A stretch of 64,000 nt of DNA from Dactylis glomerata. Taxonomy: Eukaryota; Streptophyta; Magnoliopsida; Poales; Poaceae. The stretch is taken from contig QXEO01000817.1 of the NCBI GenBank assembly GCA_007115705.1, forward strand, positions 2,958,500 to 3,022,499, in the 5' to 3' direction. The translations under genes and the position numbers were made by a program. Positions 45,768 through 57,635 of this stretch are shown here, piece by piece (position 1 is the first letter of the stretch; each line of letters begins with the position of its first letter). Under the pieces are notes generated by a model that did not search any database, was not told the DNA's origin, and saw only the letters and a list, made by a program, of their open reading frames with translations.

Positions 45768-46490
45768 CAGAACCGTCGTCACCGTGGAGATCAATCCATT
45801 GATCAATTTGTCCGCCGAGATGTAAAACTGATCGATCGCTGATGCTGCCAAGCGCACACGAATCTGTCTATCGCTGTATGAACCGAAACGAGACGCGCAC
45901 GCAGAAACAAGAGAACGTTCAGATGCGTCTCTGTCCTGTTTCTGCAAATTACGATGCCGATAACGACATCAGCGAAAGAAAATTTGCAGGGAAAATCCAT
46001 GCGAAAATCGACTGCGTGAATTGTGTCCAGCCAGCGTTGCAGGGCTGGGCACTTTCATGCTGCACCTCGAGGTCGAGGGAGAGACAAGAAATAAACAACA
46101 ACGGCAAGGCGTGGCAGTGGCACAGAACGGGACGTCCTGTAACGTTGGACGCACACACAAGTTCCCACAACCCCATCATCGTCGTCGTCAAAAGACACAC
46201 GGCCGTCGTTCCCTTCTCCATGGAGGCTCTCTCCTTCCTTTGCGATGTTGACGCTGCAGCCGATGAAACACGACGCGCCTTTCATCCGTGATCCTCCTTC
46301 ACAAGCAGGCTGTGGACATGCTTGCCGCAGCGTCAATGGAGGTACAACGGCAAAATCGGTAATCCTTTTGCTCCACACAAGCGGTCGTTGTTTTTGTTCG
46401 AGAGAGAGTCCCGTTTGAACTACCAACTAAAAGGGTCTTATATATAATAGTTAACGGAAGTAGTAATCCCTCCATCATTAAAAAAAAGTA
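45768..46490. other. expansin 3' flank, no gene seen
   Basis: Short ORFs on both strands overlap with no domain. From 46440 the sequence becomes AT-rich and MITE-bearing; TAATCCCTCCATCA is present twice (46463, 46489), suggesting one MITE end inserted next to another. Confidence 0.45.
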
Positions 46491-46741
46491 ATCCCTCCAT
46501 CAGAAATTACCCTACATTCTAGATTTAGTCAAAATTAAATTTTATAAAATTTAACTAAATATATAGTAAAAAATATCAACATCTCTAACATAAAATACAT
46601 ATAATATGAATATAGTTCACAATGGTTCTATTTTTTTTTTCATATTTTAGATGTTAATATATGTTTTACATGGTTAATCAAAGTTTGCTAATTTTGACTC
46701 TAAATAAACCTAGCATGCGGGGTAATTATTAACATAGGAAG
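46491..46741. mobile_element. Stowaway-like MITE, decayed
   Basis: Inverted ends: left ATCCCTCCATCAGAAATTAC, and right, read on the minus strand, CTTCCTATGTTAATAATTAC. Both continue into a TTTAGTCAAAATTA / TTTAGAGTCAAAATTA segment. A TA flanks each side (46489-46490, 46742-46743). Confidence 0.6.
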
Positions 46742-47521
46742 TATTATCTATAAGGTCAAAATAAAATTCTAAAATAAGACTAGAAGCACTAATCTGGGAA
46801 ACCATTTGTACTAAACATAAATCCTTTATTATAAAATGATATAGTATTGCACATAATGTAAAAGTATTTGTATATTCAAAACATGAAAAAATGTAGAAAA
46901 AATGTCAATGGTAGCCTGGAAATTTTCATCCAAAACATTAATTATTTATCTATTGCGACAAGAGAAATCCATTAATATTTTGTGTTTTTGTATAGAAAGA
47001 TACTTCGGTTCTCACTTTATAATATACTCCACACCTGAATTGATTTCAGGTTTTTATGGAACTTACGAAGATGAAATCACCCACAAAATCCCTTATATAC
47101 AACGGTTTTGCACTTTAATATTTTTAGAAAATAAACTAATAAATCCCCACATGTAAAGGATGTTGCGACTGCGAGTGGCAAATTAACCAAATTCATCAAA
47201 CCATACAGCAAATTGCCTTTTCGGTTAACTTTTGGTATTTTACATGGCTGTGACTAATACTCACATCGAATCTTAGTTGCAACTCATGATTAGCATGAAT
47301 CGCGAAACAATCCCACGACCCCTGCACTTTTCTCATTTGCAACTCATACCAAGCACGGATTACAAATCAGTCAATGATTTGTGTTTTTCTCAATTGCAGC
47401 CCATATGCAATTAGTAAAATCCCAGTTGCAAACACATGTGCAACTTGAAAAAACTCAGTTGCAACTCATGTTACAACACATGGCCAACACGAATCATGGG
47501 GCAACCCTGTGATCAAGAAGT
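46742..47521. other. AT-rich intergenic sequence with GTTGCAACTCAT repeats
   Basis: Between 47270 and 47480 the phrase (G/A)TTGCAA(C/A)TCAT(G/A) recurs at least four times at irregular spacing (47276, 47336, 47458, plus variants). No ORF or TIR was seen. It may be an old dispersed grass repeat. Confidence 0.45.
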
Positions 47522-48093
47522 CATGGGCGGAGCTAGCCTAATGCATGGGTATGCGGTGCATACCCAATAATTTCTGCCAAAGAAATTCAGTCTATACATC
47601 TATATATACATGTGTATCATGTATGGTAGACTTTCTACACCTAAAAATCAGTAAAACTCGAAAAGACCGGCGTTCCAAGCTTCTAGCATACTCCCACTTC
47701 GCGATTTCCTCACCTGGGCCTGCCTATCGTTTTGGGTTGTCGATCGGGCAATGAATTTTATTGCTGGGCATCTTATCCAGGAGATAGGAGACCAGGAGAT
47801 CTGCTAAAAAAAAGAGACCACGAGATAGCAGGCCAAGAACAATACACGTACGCATGATACCTCATTCAATTGAGAGGGTTTCTTGATTTTTCTCAAATTT
47901 TTCTATTTCCTAATTCATTTATCCATTGAAGTATTTACGGCGATGTAACTAAATATTAACGATGTTCTAATTACTATTAAGAAAATTTAGTTTGATAATC
48001 AATTATTGTGAACCTAAATGTCTTACACTTTTGTGATGTACTTTTTTTTTCCAAATTCGCATACCCAATTTGAAAATCATGGCTCCGCCACTG
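47522..48093. mobile_element. non-autonomous hAT element, TSD CAAGAAGT
   Basis: It is 572 bp, flanked by the 8-bp direct repeat CAAGAAGT (47514-47521, 48094-48101). The ends are inverted: CATGGGCGGAGCTAG on the left and, on the minus strand, CAGTGGCGGAGCCATG on the right. CAGTGGCGGAGC is a common plant hAT terminus. No transposase is inside. Confidence 0.88.
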
Positions 48094-48133
48094 CAAGAAG
48101 TCGACTAAGAATTAATAAAACCAATTTCATATA

Positions 48134-48326
48134 CTCCCCATGGACATTTTATAAGGTATGGAGGTAGTTTTTTTATATAAAAAAGTTGACCATTAATTTG
48201 ATTAACAAATTATGAATTGTATATCACAAAGTTATAGCATTGATATCTTCTTTTAATTATGAATCCAATTATGGTTAAGATTTTTCTTAAGTTACATGTG
48301 GGCCTTATAAACTATACCGGATGAAG
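48134..48326. mobile_element. Stowaway-like MITE
   Basis: Left CTCCCCATGGACATTTTATAAGG and right (minus strand) CTTCATCCGGTATAGTTTATAAGG are inverted copies in broken form, with TA on both sides. The interior is AT-rich. Confidence 0.65.
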
Positions 48327-48443
48327 TAGGTTTATCGTATATTTGGCGTTCAAATACAGCATGCCCTTGTGCATACTAGTATCCGCGAAGCAGTTCTGTC
48401 TGAGGCTCCATGATTTTCGATTTTAACGTGTAGTAAGATAGTA

Positions 48444-48533
48444 CTTCCGACATTACATAAAACTTGTCGTTGAAATGGTGTCTAGATATATCCATTTTAG
48501 AGATTAGAGACAAGTTTTATGGAACGTAGAGAG
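48444..48533. mobile_element. Stowaway MITE (Thalos-like), 90 bp
   Basis: The arms CATAAAACTTGTC and GACAAGTTTTATGG form a hairpin; the outer ends CTTCCGACATTA and CTCTCTACGTTC are decayed from the usual CTCCCTCCGT. TA duplications lie at 48442-48443 and 48534-48535. Confidence 0.8.
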
Positions 48534-48750
48534 TACAAAATAACAACCTAGGTTCTTCTACCAAGTTAACAAAAAAATGGCACAAAATCCACTTGAGAAA
48601 TACTGAAACAGACACAAAGATCTTGAGCTGCCGAGTTGGACGCTGACATGGCCGTGCCAGACAAGCATTTCGGGCCACCGTCCGGCCCCTAGTACGGTCG
48701 TACTATCGCTATCGCGCCACGCGCCACCGTTGGCGGCCTTTAAACGCAGG

Positions 48751-48759
48751 GTATAAGTA
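48751..48759 (+). promoter_or_regulatory. TATA box of the NADP-MDH gene
   Basis: GTATAAGTA lies about 110 bp before the start codon; a second AT-rich motif, CTCTAAATAATC, lies at about 48798-48809. Confidence 0.5.
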
Positions 48760-48867
48760 CCCTCGCGCCCGTGGGCTAATCCAATCCAATTCGTTCGCGC
48801 TCTAAATAATCTCCTCCACTCCCTCCCCTGCCTATCCACTCTGCTCTGCACTCCAAGCTCCGCCTCC

Positions 48868-51800
48868 ATGGATCTCTCCTCCCTAGCGAGGCCGCAGGCT
48901 CTCCACGGCGGATCGCCGGGCCCTCTCGGCGCCCACGCCGCGCGCCGCCGCTCCGTCCAGCTCCTCCGCCCGCGCCGGCCCGCGGTGCGATGCTCCGTCG
49001 AGGCCGCCAAGTGAGTGCACGGCGAACCTTCTAGTGATCAAGCCTCTTTTGGCACTAAGATCATGGGTGTAAGCGTGCGATTTTTGTTTGCATGCGTCTG
49101 CATCCACAGGCAGCAGGCGCAGGGGATACCATCCGCGGTCGCGGCGGCGGCGGAGGCGGAGGCGGCGCGCAAGGAATGCTTCGGGGTCTTCTGCACCACC
49201 TACGATCTCCAGGCGGTGAGTCCTCCTCGGTGCACTCCCCGCCACCTGTTTGTTGATATGACCGGCGACGGTTCCACACGTCCTCTCGCTGGGTTGGTGC
49301 GAGCACAGAGAATTTCCCTTGGAAGCGTTTCTGGTGCCGTGACTTTGATGTTACGCCTGAATCCCTGTTCTCGATTGGTGGTTAGGATCAGAGAGAAGAA
49401 AGAGACTTCTTGTTTTGTGACCCTACGTGGTGAATGAACACTGCACCTGATGTTGATCGGTTAATCCGTGATGAAGCCGTATGAGCGCTTGATGTTGGTC
49501 AGTTAAAAAGCTTATTGCTTAGCGTGCTAGCAATAAGCTTTTTAACTATTCGTTTGTAAGCACTGTGATAAGTTAATTAAAGGTTGTGTGCATCACCCGA
49601 TCGATGCAGAGGCCGGACGAAACACCTCCTTTTCGAAGCAAAATAAACACTCGCTGACTCTATCAATGTATATGGATAGTTATATGCCCTTAACTAATGC
49701 AGAGTTGCTAGTATTAACATGTGCTGCTCCTGTCAAATGGAACGCAGGATGAAAAGACCAAGTCCTGGAAGAAATTGGTGAATGTTGCCGTGTCAGGGGC
49801 AGCCGGGATGATATCAAATCATCTGCTTTTCAAAGTAAGTAGCACCGACTATTTTCATCCAGTTTATTCAGGTGTTATGAATGTAGCTTTGTGGACCCTG
49901 TCAACTATTCTCCCCATTGTTGTTGAAAATGCATGGATACGAAATCATCTACCAGATGCAGGTGCAGTAGATTGATAGTAACAAATACTTCTACCTGATG
50001 TTAAAACTACTGTTGTCACTAGGAACAGTCATTTTTATATTTTGGCCGACAAGAGAACTGATTAACTGAAAATACATGTTGTGCACTAAATTGATTATGA
50101 CTTTTCCGTTCATTTCCTTTCTGCTCATGTATCATCTTTCTGCTTATTTCCAATAATTACACTGTGAGTAACTATATTATTTTGTGTTATCTTAAATTTT
50201 GTGCCTAGCACATCAGAAACATACAGCAGTACTGGCAACTTATTTTACTATATTTTTGTAGCTTGCGTCTGGTGAGGTTTTTGGACAGGACCAACCAATA
50301 GCACTTAAGCTATTGGGCTCGGAAAGATCACTACAAGCACTAGAAGGTAGCTTCACTAACTTATTTGCCTTGACATTTGAGAAGAAGCACCAATCCGTCT
50401 TAAGCTATGAATTACTGAGGCTTCACATATATCTTCCCTCTTCCTAATGCTTCCTTATAATTACAACTGCAGGTGTAGCTATGGAACTGGAGGATTCACT
50501 CTATCCTCTGTTAAGGGAGGTCAGCATTGGAATAGATCCTTATGTGATCTTTGAAGATGCAGATTGGGCCCTTCTAATTGGTGCTAAACCCAGAGGACCT
50601 GGAGTAGAGCGAGCTGCGTTACTAGATATCAATGGTCAAATCTTTGCTGAACAGGTTTCCTTTTGCATCATTTTCCTCGTAATTTGACCTTTAACATACA
50701 AAAGATGCACTGTTCTTGTGTATTTGAGGAAAAAATAGCTGTGAGATTCAGCATGAAACCTGTTAACATCCTTGAACAGCAACCCAATATTAACACATAT
50801 ATGAGTTGGAAAGTCTTTTTGGCTCCCAAGCACCAGTGCTCCCTGCACATTAAAAAATTCGAAAATTATATTTACAAATTTCAAAAAATTGTAAACTGAA
50901 ATCCTAGAAGTAGCTAATAATGTATCCCACAACCATGCAAACTCTCAATTTGAAATGTTTTGTATCTTGAGCCATACAAAAATGACAAAGTGTGAACTTT
51001 TTTGGAGATTTGAAATCACTATACTCAGATCCACACTTTTGTCATTTTTGTATCGCTCAAGATATAAAATGTTTTGAGTTGAGATTTTTCACGGTTATGG
51101 GATACATCATTAGCTACTTTTAGGATTTTGTTTCACGATTTTTTTGAAACTTATAAATTTAAAAATTTGAATTTTTGAATAAGCAGGCATATATGAGTAC
51201 GCAACTGATCATGGAACAGTTGTATTTTTATTTGCTGAAATTTTGAATTGTCTCAGGGGAAAGCACTTAACGCTGTGGCATCTCGGAATGTGAAAGTCAT
51301 AGTTGTTGGAAACCCCTGTAACACTAAGTATGGACAGGTTTTATGGTTGCTTAGTGTGTTACTGATTTATGCTATTATAATGTCTGACTTGGGGTACATG
51401 TTGCATGTAGTGCTTTGATTTGCTTGAAAAATGCTCCCAACCTATCAGCAAAAAACTTCCATGCATTGACAAGGCTGGATGAAAACAGAGCCAAGTGCCA
51501 GGTACTTGATGCTGAGCCTTAATCATTCTGATGTCTTTATGTTATTTCATTTTCCACAAGTGACAATGCAATTCTTTCGTTCACAATCGTTTCGCAGCTA
51601 GCATTAAAAGCCGGTGTGTTTTATGACAAAGTATCAAATATGACTATTTGGGGTAACCATTCAACAACTCAGGTACATATATGATTACAGGACTACCCTG
51701 TTCGAAGTTGCCGTATCTTCACAGATGTCTTGCTGATTACTAGTATTGATTTCCACCTATGTAGGTTCCTGATTTCTTGAATGCCAAAATTGAGGGGAGG

Positions 51801-52677
51801 CCAGTTAAAGAAGTCATCAAGGATACAAAGTGGTTAGAAGAAGATTTCACTGTAACTGTTCAAAAGGTACACAGTGTTTAACATATATGTGCAATTTACC
51901 CATCTTGGAAGAACAAAAACAGTGATGTTGCATTCATTCCTGCACTTATGCAGCGTGGAGGCGTGCTCATCCAAAAATGGGGCAGATCTTCGGCTGCATC
52001 AACCGCTGTTTCTATTGTCGACGCAATGAGGTCCCTCGTAACTCCGACCCCGGAAGGAGATTGGTTCTCAACAGGGGTAAAATTTGCCAACTTTTGGATG
52101 GTTCATTTGTTTCTTTTGTTCTGCTGCGCCTCTGAAGCAAAGCCAGTGCCAAACATAGGTTTATACAACCGGAAATCCTTATGGCATAGCAGAGGACATC
52201 GTATTCAGCATGCCATGCAGATCGAAGGTACAATTTCATTCTGGCCTCGCTTTTCTTCCTGATGGGCAGTGTTGTAATTGCGAGTATGACATTTTTCCGT
52301 TTTAAAAAGTACAACATTATTCATACAGGGTGATGGCGACTATGAACTAGTTAAAGACGTCAAAATGGACGATTTCCTCTGGGGCAGAATCAAAAAGGTA
52401 TTACGAGTTGTAATCTAAAGATAGCGCGCGTGCAATATAATGATTTTGACAATTGACGCTGTAATCATTCTTTCAGAGTGAAGATGAACTAATTGCAGAG
52501 AAAAGATGTGTTGCCCATCTTACAGGGGAGGTAAGTGGTCGTGAAAATACTTATATCACTTGCAATGCTGCGTAAATATACTACAGCTAAGTATCAATGT
52601 CGCTTCTGCTGATACAACTGCAGGGCAATGCATTTTGCGATCTTCCTGGGGATACAATGCTTCCTGGAGAGATGTAG
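48868..52677 (+). CDS. NADP-MDH: chloroplast NADP-dependent malate dehydrogenase (EC 1.1.1.82)
   Basis: Fourteen exons: 48868-49010, 49110-49215, 49748-49834, 50262-50346, 50473-50654, 51257-51327, 51411-51501, 51598-51672, 51765-51866, 51954-52076, 52159-52227, 52329-52397, 52477-52530, 52624-52677; 436 residues, close to the 430-435 of grass enzymes. It reduces oxaloacetate to malate with NADPH in the stroma (malate valve). The first ~45 residues are a transit peptide. Redox switch cysteines are Cys71/Cys76 in the N-terminal extension (ECFGVFC) and Cys412/Cys424 in the C-terminal one, so thioredoxin control should be intact. The [11 protein letters not shown] nucleotide loop and the catalytic region (NHSTTQ, His) are present. 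All introns are GT-AG and one holds a foldback MITE. Confidence 0.96.
50805..51190. mobile_element. foldback MITE in intron 5 of NADP-MDH
   Basis: A long imperfect inverted repeat. The left arm (about 50845-50995) reads AAGTAGCTAATAATGTATCCCA...ATCTTGAG..ATACAAAAATGACAAA; the right arm (about 51020-51180) is its reverse complement. The loop is about 30 bp near 51000. CACCAGTGCTCCCTGCACAT at the left limit resembles the end of a known grass MITE family. Exact ends and a target duplication were not resolved. Confidence 0.78.
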
Positions 52678-53344
52678 TGCACCAATCCTTGCAATCTGCC
52701 AATCTCAACCTCGAGTATGTTAATCAGCAAGAGGGGTCGCAGCGTTTCCAACGGGGGCAAACGATAGTTGCGAAAAACACTGCTTGCAAGCCGCAGCAGC
52801 TATTTATCTTCTGTATATTTAACGATAGTTGAGAAAACGACTGCTTGCAAGCGGCAGCAGCTATTTATCTTCTATATATTTAATAAGGACGCAGACTTTG
52901 TTCCACTCCTACATTATTGATGGCATATAAAGCAAAATGTAATGCTAAGTAGTACTTCTCAAGCTTTGTTCATCACAAGCACTGTCATCTACTCCATGAA
53001 GATGGGAAAAATTACCCTTTTAAAACCTGAGAAATAACCATATAGCAGAAACACCCTGATTGGATTCTCAATTGCAAACTTGGATTTATATTTACAGCGT
53101 TCTACGCTAAAACAACCAACAAATGTTAACATGGACATTAGCAGGAGCACCATGCACTGATTATTAAACAATTTCCGAGCTGCAAAATGGTACTGCTAAT
53201 GAGGTTAAATTTAACAGCCACATACGGAGGTCATGTCATGCAATTCAATACATTTAGGCTAGCAGGAGAGGTCCCCAGTTCTGGCCTCAATACACATACG
53301 ATTAACTAACTGTCATAATCTTTTTTTACCGAATACGAGGCAGG
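52678..53344. other. 3' region between convergent NADP-MDH and NAC genes
   Basis: The two genes converge, leaving 667 bp between stop codons. It contains the 61-bp duplication listed separately; no ORF of note. Confidence 0.6.
52760..52881 (+). repeat. 61-bp tandem duplication in the NADP-MDH 3' UTR
   Basis: The two units start at 52760 and 52821 with AACGATAGTTG(C/A)GAAAA and share CTGCTTGCAAGC(C/G)GCAGCAGCTATTTATCTTCT; about six differences. It lies 80-200 bp past the stop codon, so it is probably transcribed. Confidence 0.85.
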
Positions 53345-56300
53345 CTACTTGCCATAGATGCACAGGCCCACCTCGTAGCTCACCAGGAGCATTATTGCAG
53401 TCAAGAAAAAGAGGCAGAAGCCACCACGCAGCACCGCGGTCACTGTGTTGCAGCCACCACAGTGTATGCGGTTATCAGGCTGGAAACCTGTGGAGAAGAG
53501 CAGCTCCATGCCTTCATCCTTCCGGAAGGACCACTTGTCTTGTCTAGATATGCTAATTACTTCAGTGGAGAAACTGATGGCAGCTGGGAACTCTGCTGCA
53601 AAAGCAGGCGGGGCGGAGATTGAATCCAGCATCTTTACGAACCGCTTCCCAATAGAGCTATTCTTAGCTTGAGAATCTGTGGAGCACGATACCAAAACAT
53701 ATCAATAATGTTAGGTCCAACGTCCCAGTTAACAGGCAGGAAACTGAAGACCAGCCATTGGTAACGTTGCCCTGATTAAGCGGAACTAAGCTTGATTCTT
53801 CACAAAATGATCTAATACTTCAATCTCGCTTAATCAGAGCAAGTAAATAGGACTGACAGCATTCCTTCCAAGTAACAAAGACAGAAGTCTATGAATGGAT
53901 ATGAAACAGAAACACATAGTAAGGATATAGCTGGCCTACTGTATTTTTTCGTAGCAAAATTACCTGGTAAAACAACACAATTTAACTGACTACCAGCTTC
54001 AGGTAACCTAGCGGCTGATGTGTGACCAACTACAAAATTAGGTTCTAAAACCTTTTGAGTTGGACTATACAAATAGGTGGTATTGTTGACCTGTAAAAGT
54101 AGAAAAATTATAGGTGAAATTCAATCATCACATCAATGATATCCACAAAGGGCAGCGAGATCTCTTACATGTAACTGAGAGCATACCTCTTGAGTAAGAA
54201 CTGGCCCATTAAAAACATGGGAACTGCTCCCAGCTGACTGCTGTACAGAGCACATCATCTCATTGAATAAGTTATCATCCACAGCATCATAGTATGGCAT
54301 ACCATCATCCACCATGTCGATGCCAGATAGATTGGTTGCTGGGGAGCCAAGAAATCTATTTGGCTGTCTAAACCCATCAGTGATCATTGTGGAGTCAAAG
54401 GGTGCATCAAAGAATAACAGAGAATCATCATCTTGCTTATAGGAATTTGTAACAGATGGATTTGGGAGATCAGTGATGGTTGAGCCCAGAGGAGAGGAGT
54501 CATCTTGCAGTGTCTGCAACAACTGTGCCAACTCATCTTGCTGGAAAGGCTGATCATCCATGATTGGAAGAACCTCATTGTTGGCCCCATTTGCAGCCTG
54601 TGAGGAGTAAGGTGTTTTCCAGGCCCAAGCATCAGAAGGCCAGATGGTGGAATCATTGCCTAAAGGATACACCAAATCCTTCAGTTCCAGGAATTCATCA
54701 CTGGGGCTAGAACTATTTACAAAATCTCCACCATTGGCATTAGAAAACATATTTTCATTAACCATTAGGCTGCTTTGTTCTCCAGGATTAACATACTGAA
54801 GGAAACTAGATCCAATATTTGGATCATTCAGAATGTCCCCTGAATTTCCTTCCACGTCTTCAGAATGGCTGCTGTTGTTCGAAGTGTCAGAAACTGGCAA
54901 AGCAACACTGCCATTCTCATTATGACCGGTCAAGTCCTGGAAAGGGAAAATATAGCATGTTAGAACAATGGGCATACTAGTGGAATTTAATTAGGTAAAG
55001 AATGAACATAGCGAAACAACGAAATCACCCATAAAGCAAAGTAAAATATAGTCCTGTATGGATAGTACGCTTCTATTTAGACAGAACCAATCTTTCTTAT
55101 CAAACACTATTACATTTAACAAAATAACAGCTAACAACATTTTTTATCATCTCAGACACCAAGCCTTGTGAAGTTCATGTCATAGAGTTAACAGACAAAA
55201 TAGACAACACAAAAATTCCAACCTTTTAATGCTCATAGACATGTATACTATGACATCATGACTCTTGTGGGTCGTGATCTCATATGACTTGCTACCTAAT
55301 CCTGACAGAAATACGAAGATGTATGTCAAAAAGCCGATGCATGTCAGCATTCTTGCTAGACAGCATGGCACAGAAATTCATCAACGCAAGTTACAACAAG
55401 CTAAACACCAATGCTGACGGAAGTGGAGCATCCCTCTGAAAGAGATACACAACAAAGGTGACACATAAGCCATGACCGGTACTATTCTTAACGCTTTATT
55501 CTCGACAAACATAAAAAAAATAGATTAGAGTGAAACCATGTCCATCAACAAACATTGTACAGAGTGATGATGAAATAAGTATATAGTTATAATTTTTTTA
55601 CAAACCACTTGTTTTAACTTGGGAAGTAAGAGCTAGAACAAATTATGTGATGGCAAATTTATATAGAGCATACTTACTGGCAAGATTGTGAATTTTTTCC
55701 TAATTCCAGCTATTAAAAAGCATCATCATCTGACTCTGACCATAGCTAATACAAAGGCACCAAACAAAAGATCCAATACTAATGGCAAGTAAGCTGCTCT
55801 TTGCACTTATCCTCACTGGTGTGGTGAAATGTATTGTCCATGCCATGAAAATAAGTAAAGCTTCAACAAGTCCATACAAAAGCATAAACTTTTAGTTGTT
55901 GTCTACCAAGCAGCATATAACCAAATACTGAAATACCATACCGTGATCCCAATAAGGTAATAAATATGTGAAATTAGCAGTATGTGAAAATAGAAGGACA
56001 TAGGTTGCCGTATAAATATGGTGCTTCCACATTTTAGGTTTCCATGTGTGTGTTTTTAATACTGAATGATAATGGTGGCACATTTTAACATGTAAGCCAT
56101 CACTGTATGACAACGGCTTCTTGCTATGAATAATAACGAGTCCCAGACAGCTAGTTACATTCTCGAGCACCTGTGTGGCATTTATAATGAAGATTTATCA
56201 GAATAATGTACATGTCAGGACACACTAAGAAGAAAAGATGTAGAATATTGGCTGAAATTTTCATATGCTAATCGGCTAAGCTGAAAACAATACATGGACA

Positions 56301-57635
56301 AGTGTGATGAGATAAAACTGTTATGTTGAGATACAGAAGTCTAGTAATTTGAGTGCCAACTCAAATTGATCTATTTATAGCTCAAACTGTAAGCACCGGA
56401 CTACCTATCTTGATGCTTTGAATCCGTATTCAGAGCTCAAACTGATTCTTATGGATTATAGCATTTCATAACTCAAGTAGACACACTTTTACTGAAACAA
56501 GCGACGCAGGTTGCAGATATACCTGAACGAGATCATTCATCTGAAGATATCCTTTCTCCATAGCACCAGGAGCAGGGACATGCTCAACAACGGCGTCTCT
56601 TTCCACCGGCAGCAGACCAACATCATCATCCTCGTCCGCCTCCCACTCCTCCTCCACAAAGGGTGCTCCATACTGCGCACCGTTCTGTGGACCAGGGCCT
56701 GCTTTCTGGAAGATCCGGCACACTACAAATGAATCCTGCGCGCAACGGTTTAGAAATCAGCATCAGTGTATTGCAGTTAAGCAGTAGTGGCCACTAAATC
56801 AGATCATTCCTAGTTAGTGACAGAAGAAAATATAAACAAGCAAAATGACATTAAGATTCGGACATATTAGTAACAGCACAATCCCCACAGGGGTCAGGTA
56901 TGCAAGTGAACGGATAACATCCAATCTACTAGTAGGAGTCTATTGTTGCGTATGTAAGCACTATATTAACCACTAAAGCAGATCATTCCTAGTGACAGAA
57001 AAAAATGTGAACAGGCAAAATGACATTAAAAGTCGAGACACACAATTGGGGATCAGGTATGCAAGTAAATGGATAATAACATTTGATTTGATCTACTAGT
57101 AGGATATAGGAGTCTAATGAATGTTGGGTGGGGGTCCGTTCGAAGGGGAGGAAAATACCAGCGGGATCCCGGCGGCGCCATCGCCCTCGAGGCGGTACTC
57201 GTGCATGACCCAGTTGGTGCGCTCGCCCTTGGGCGCGCGGCCGGCGTGGAAGACGAGCGTCTTCTTCATCCCGACGATCCTGGCGCCGTGGCGCACCTCC
57301 CTGTCCTTGCCCGTGGTCTTCCAGTAGCCGCCCGAGGTGGCGCGGTTGGTGCGGGCGCGGTTGGCGTGCTTGCGGTCGAGGCGGCTGAAGAAGTACCACT
57401 GCGAGTCGCGGCTGCGGAGGCGGGAGCGGGCGGGGAGGTCCCATGGCTCGAGCTTGTAGAGGTCGACCTCGGCGATGGCGTCGACCTTGAGCGGGCGGCC
57501 CAGCACCTTGCGCTTGAGGTAGTAGGAGACGAGCTCCTCATCGGTGGGGTGGAAGCGGAAGCCCGGGGCGAGGGAGGTCGGGTCGTCCGGCGCGGCCGCC
57601 GGCGCCGAGGAGGAGGACGGCGAGGGGTGGGTCAT
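53345..57635 (-). CDS. membrane-tethered NAC transcription factor (NTL class)
   Basis: Five exons: 57635-57159, 56735-56523, 54936-54187, 54090-53964, 53676-53345; 632 residues, all phases matching. The NAC DNA-binding domain occupies about residues 22-170 (LAPGFRFHPTDEELVSYYL, the DNA-contact WKTTGKDREV at 105-114, and NWVMHEYRL), with its last part, VCRIFQK, in exon 2. The middle is an acidic, Ser/Asp/Gln-rich activation region. The last ~30 residues hold one hydrophobic span (GGFCLFFLTAIMLLVSYEVGL), the C-terminal anchor of NTL proteins. These sit in ER, plasma or mitochondrial outer membranes and are released by proteolysis under stress. The nearest Arabidopsis relatives by pattern are the ANAC013/016/017 and ANAC053/078 groups; which one was not resolved. 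Confidence 0.93.

Noticed and set aside
44939..45802. 287-codon ORF overlapping the expansin in another frame, and the antisense ORF 45342-45947
   Set aside because: Both are shadows of the expansin gene caused by extreme GC; their translations are Arg/Ala-rich without domains.
49015..49437. 140-codon ORF running through exon 2 of NADP-MDH
   Set aside because: It reads through introns 1 and 2; the spliced gene model with GT-AG sites and full homology explains the locus.
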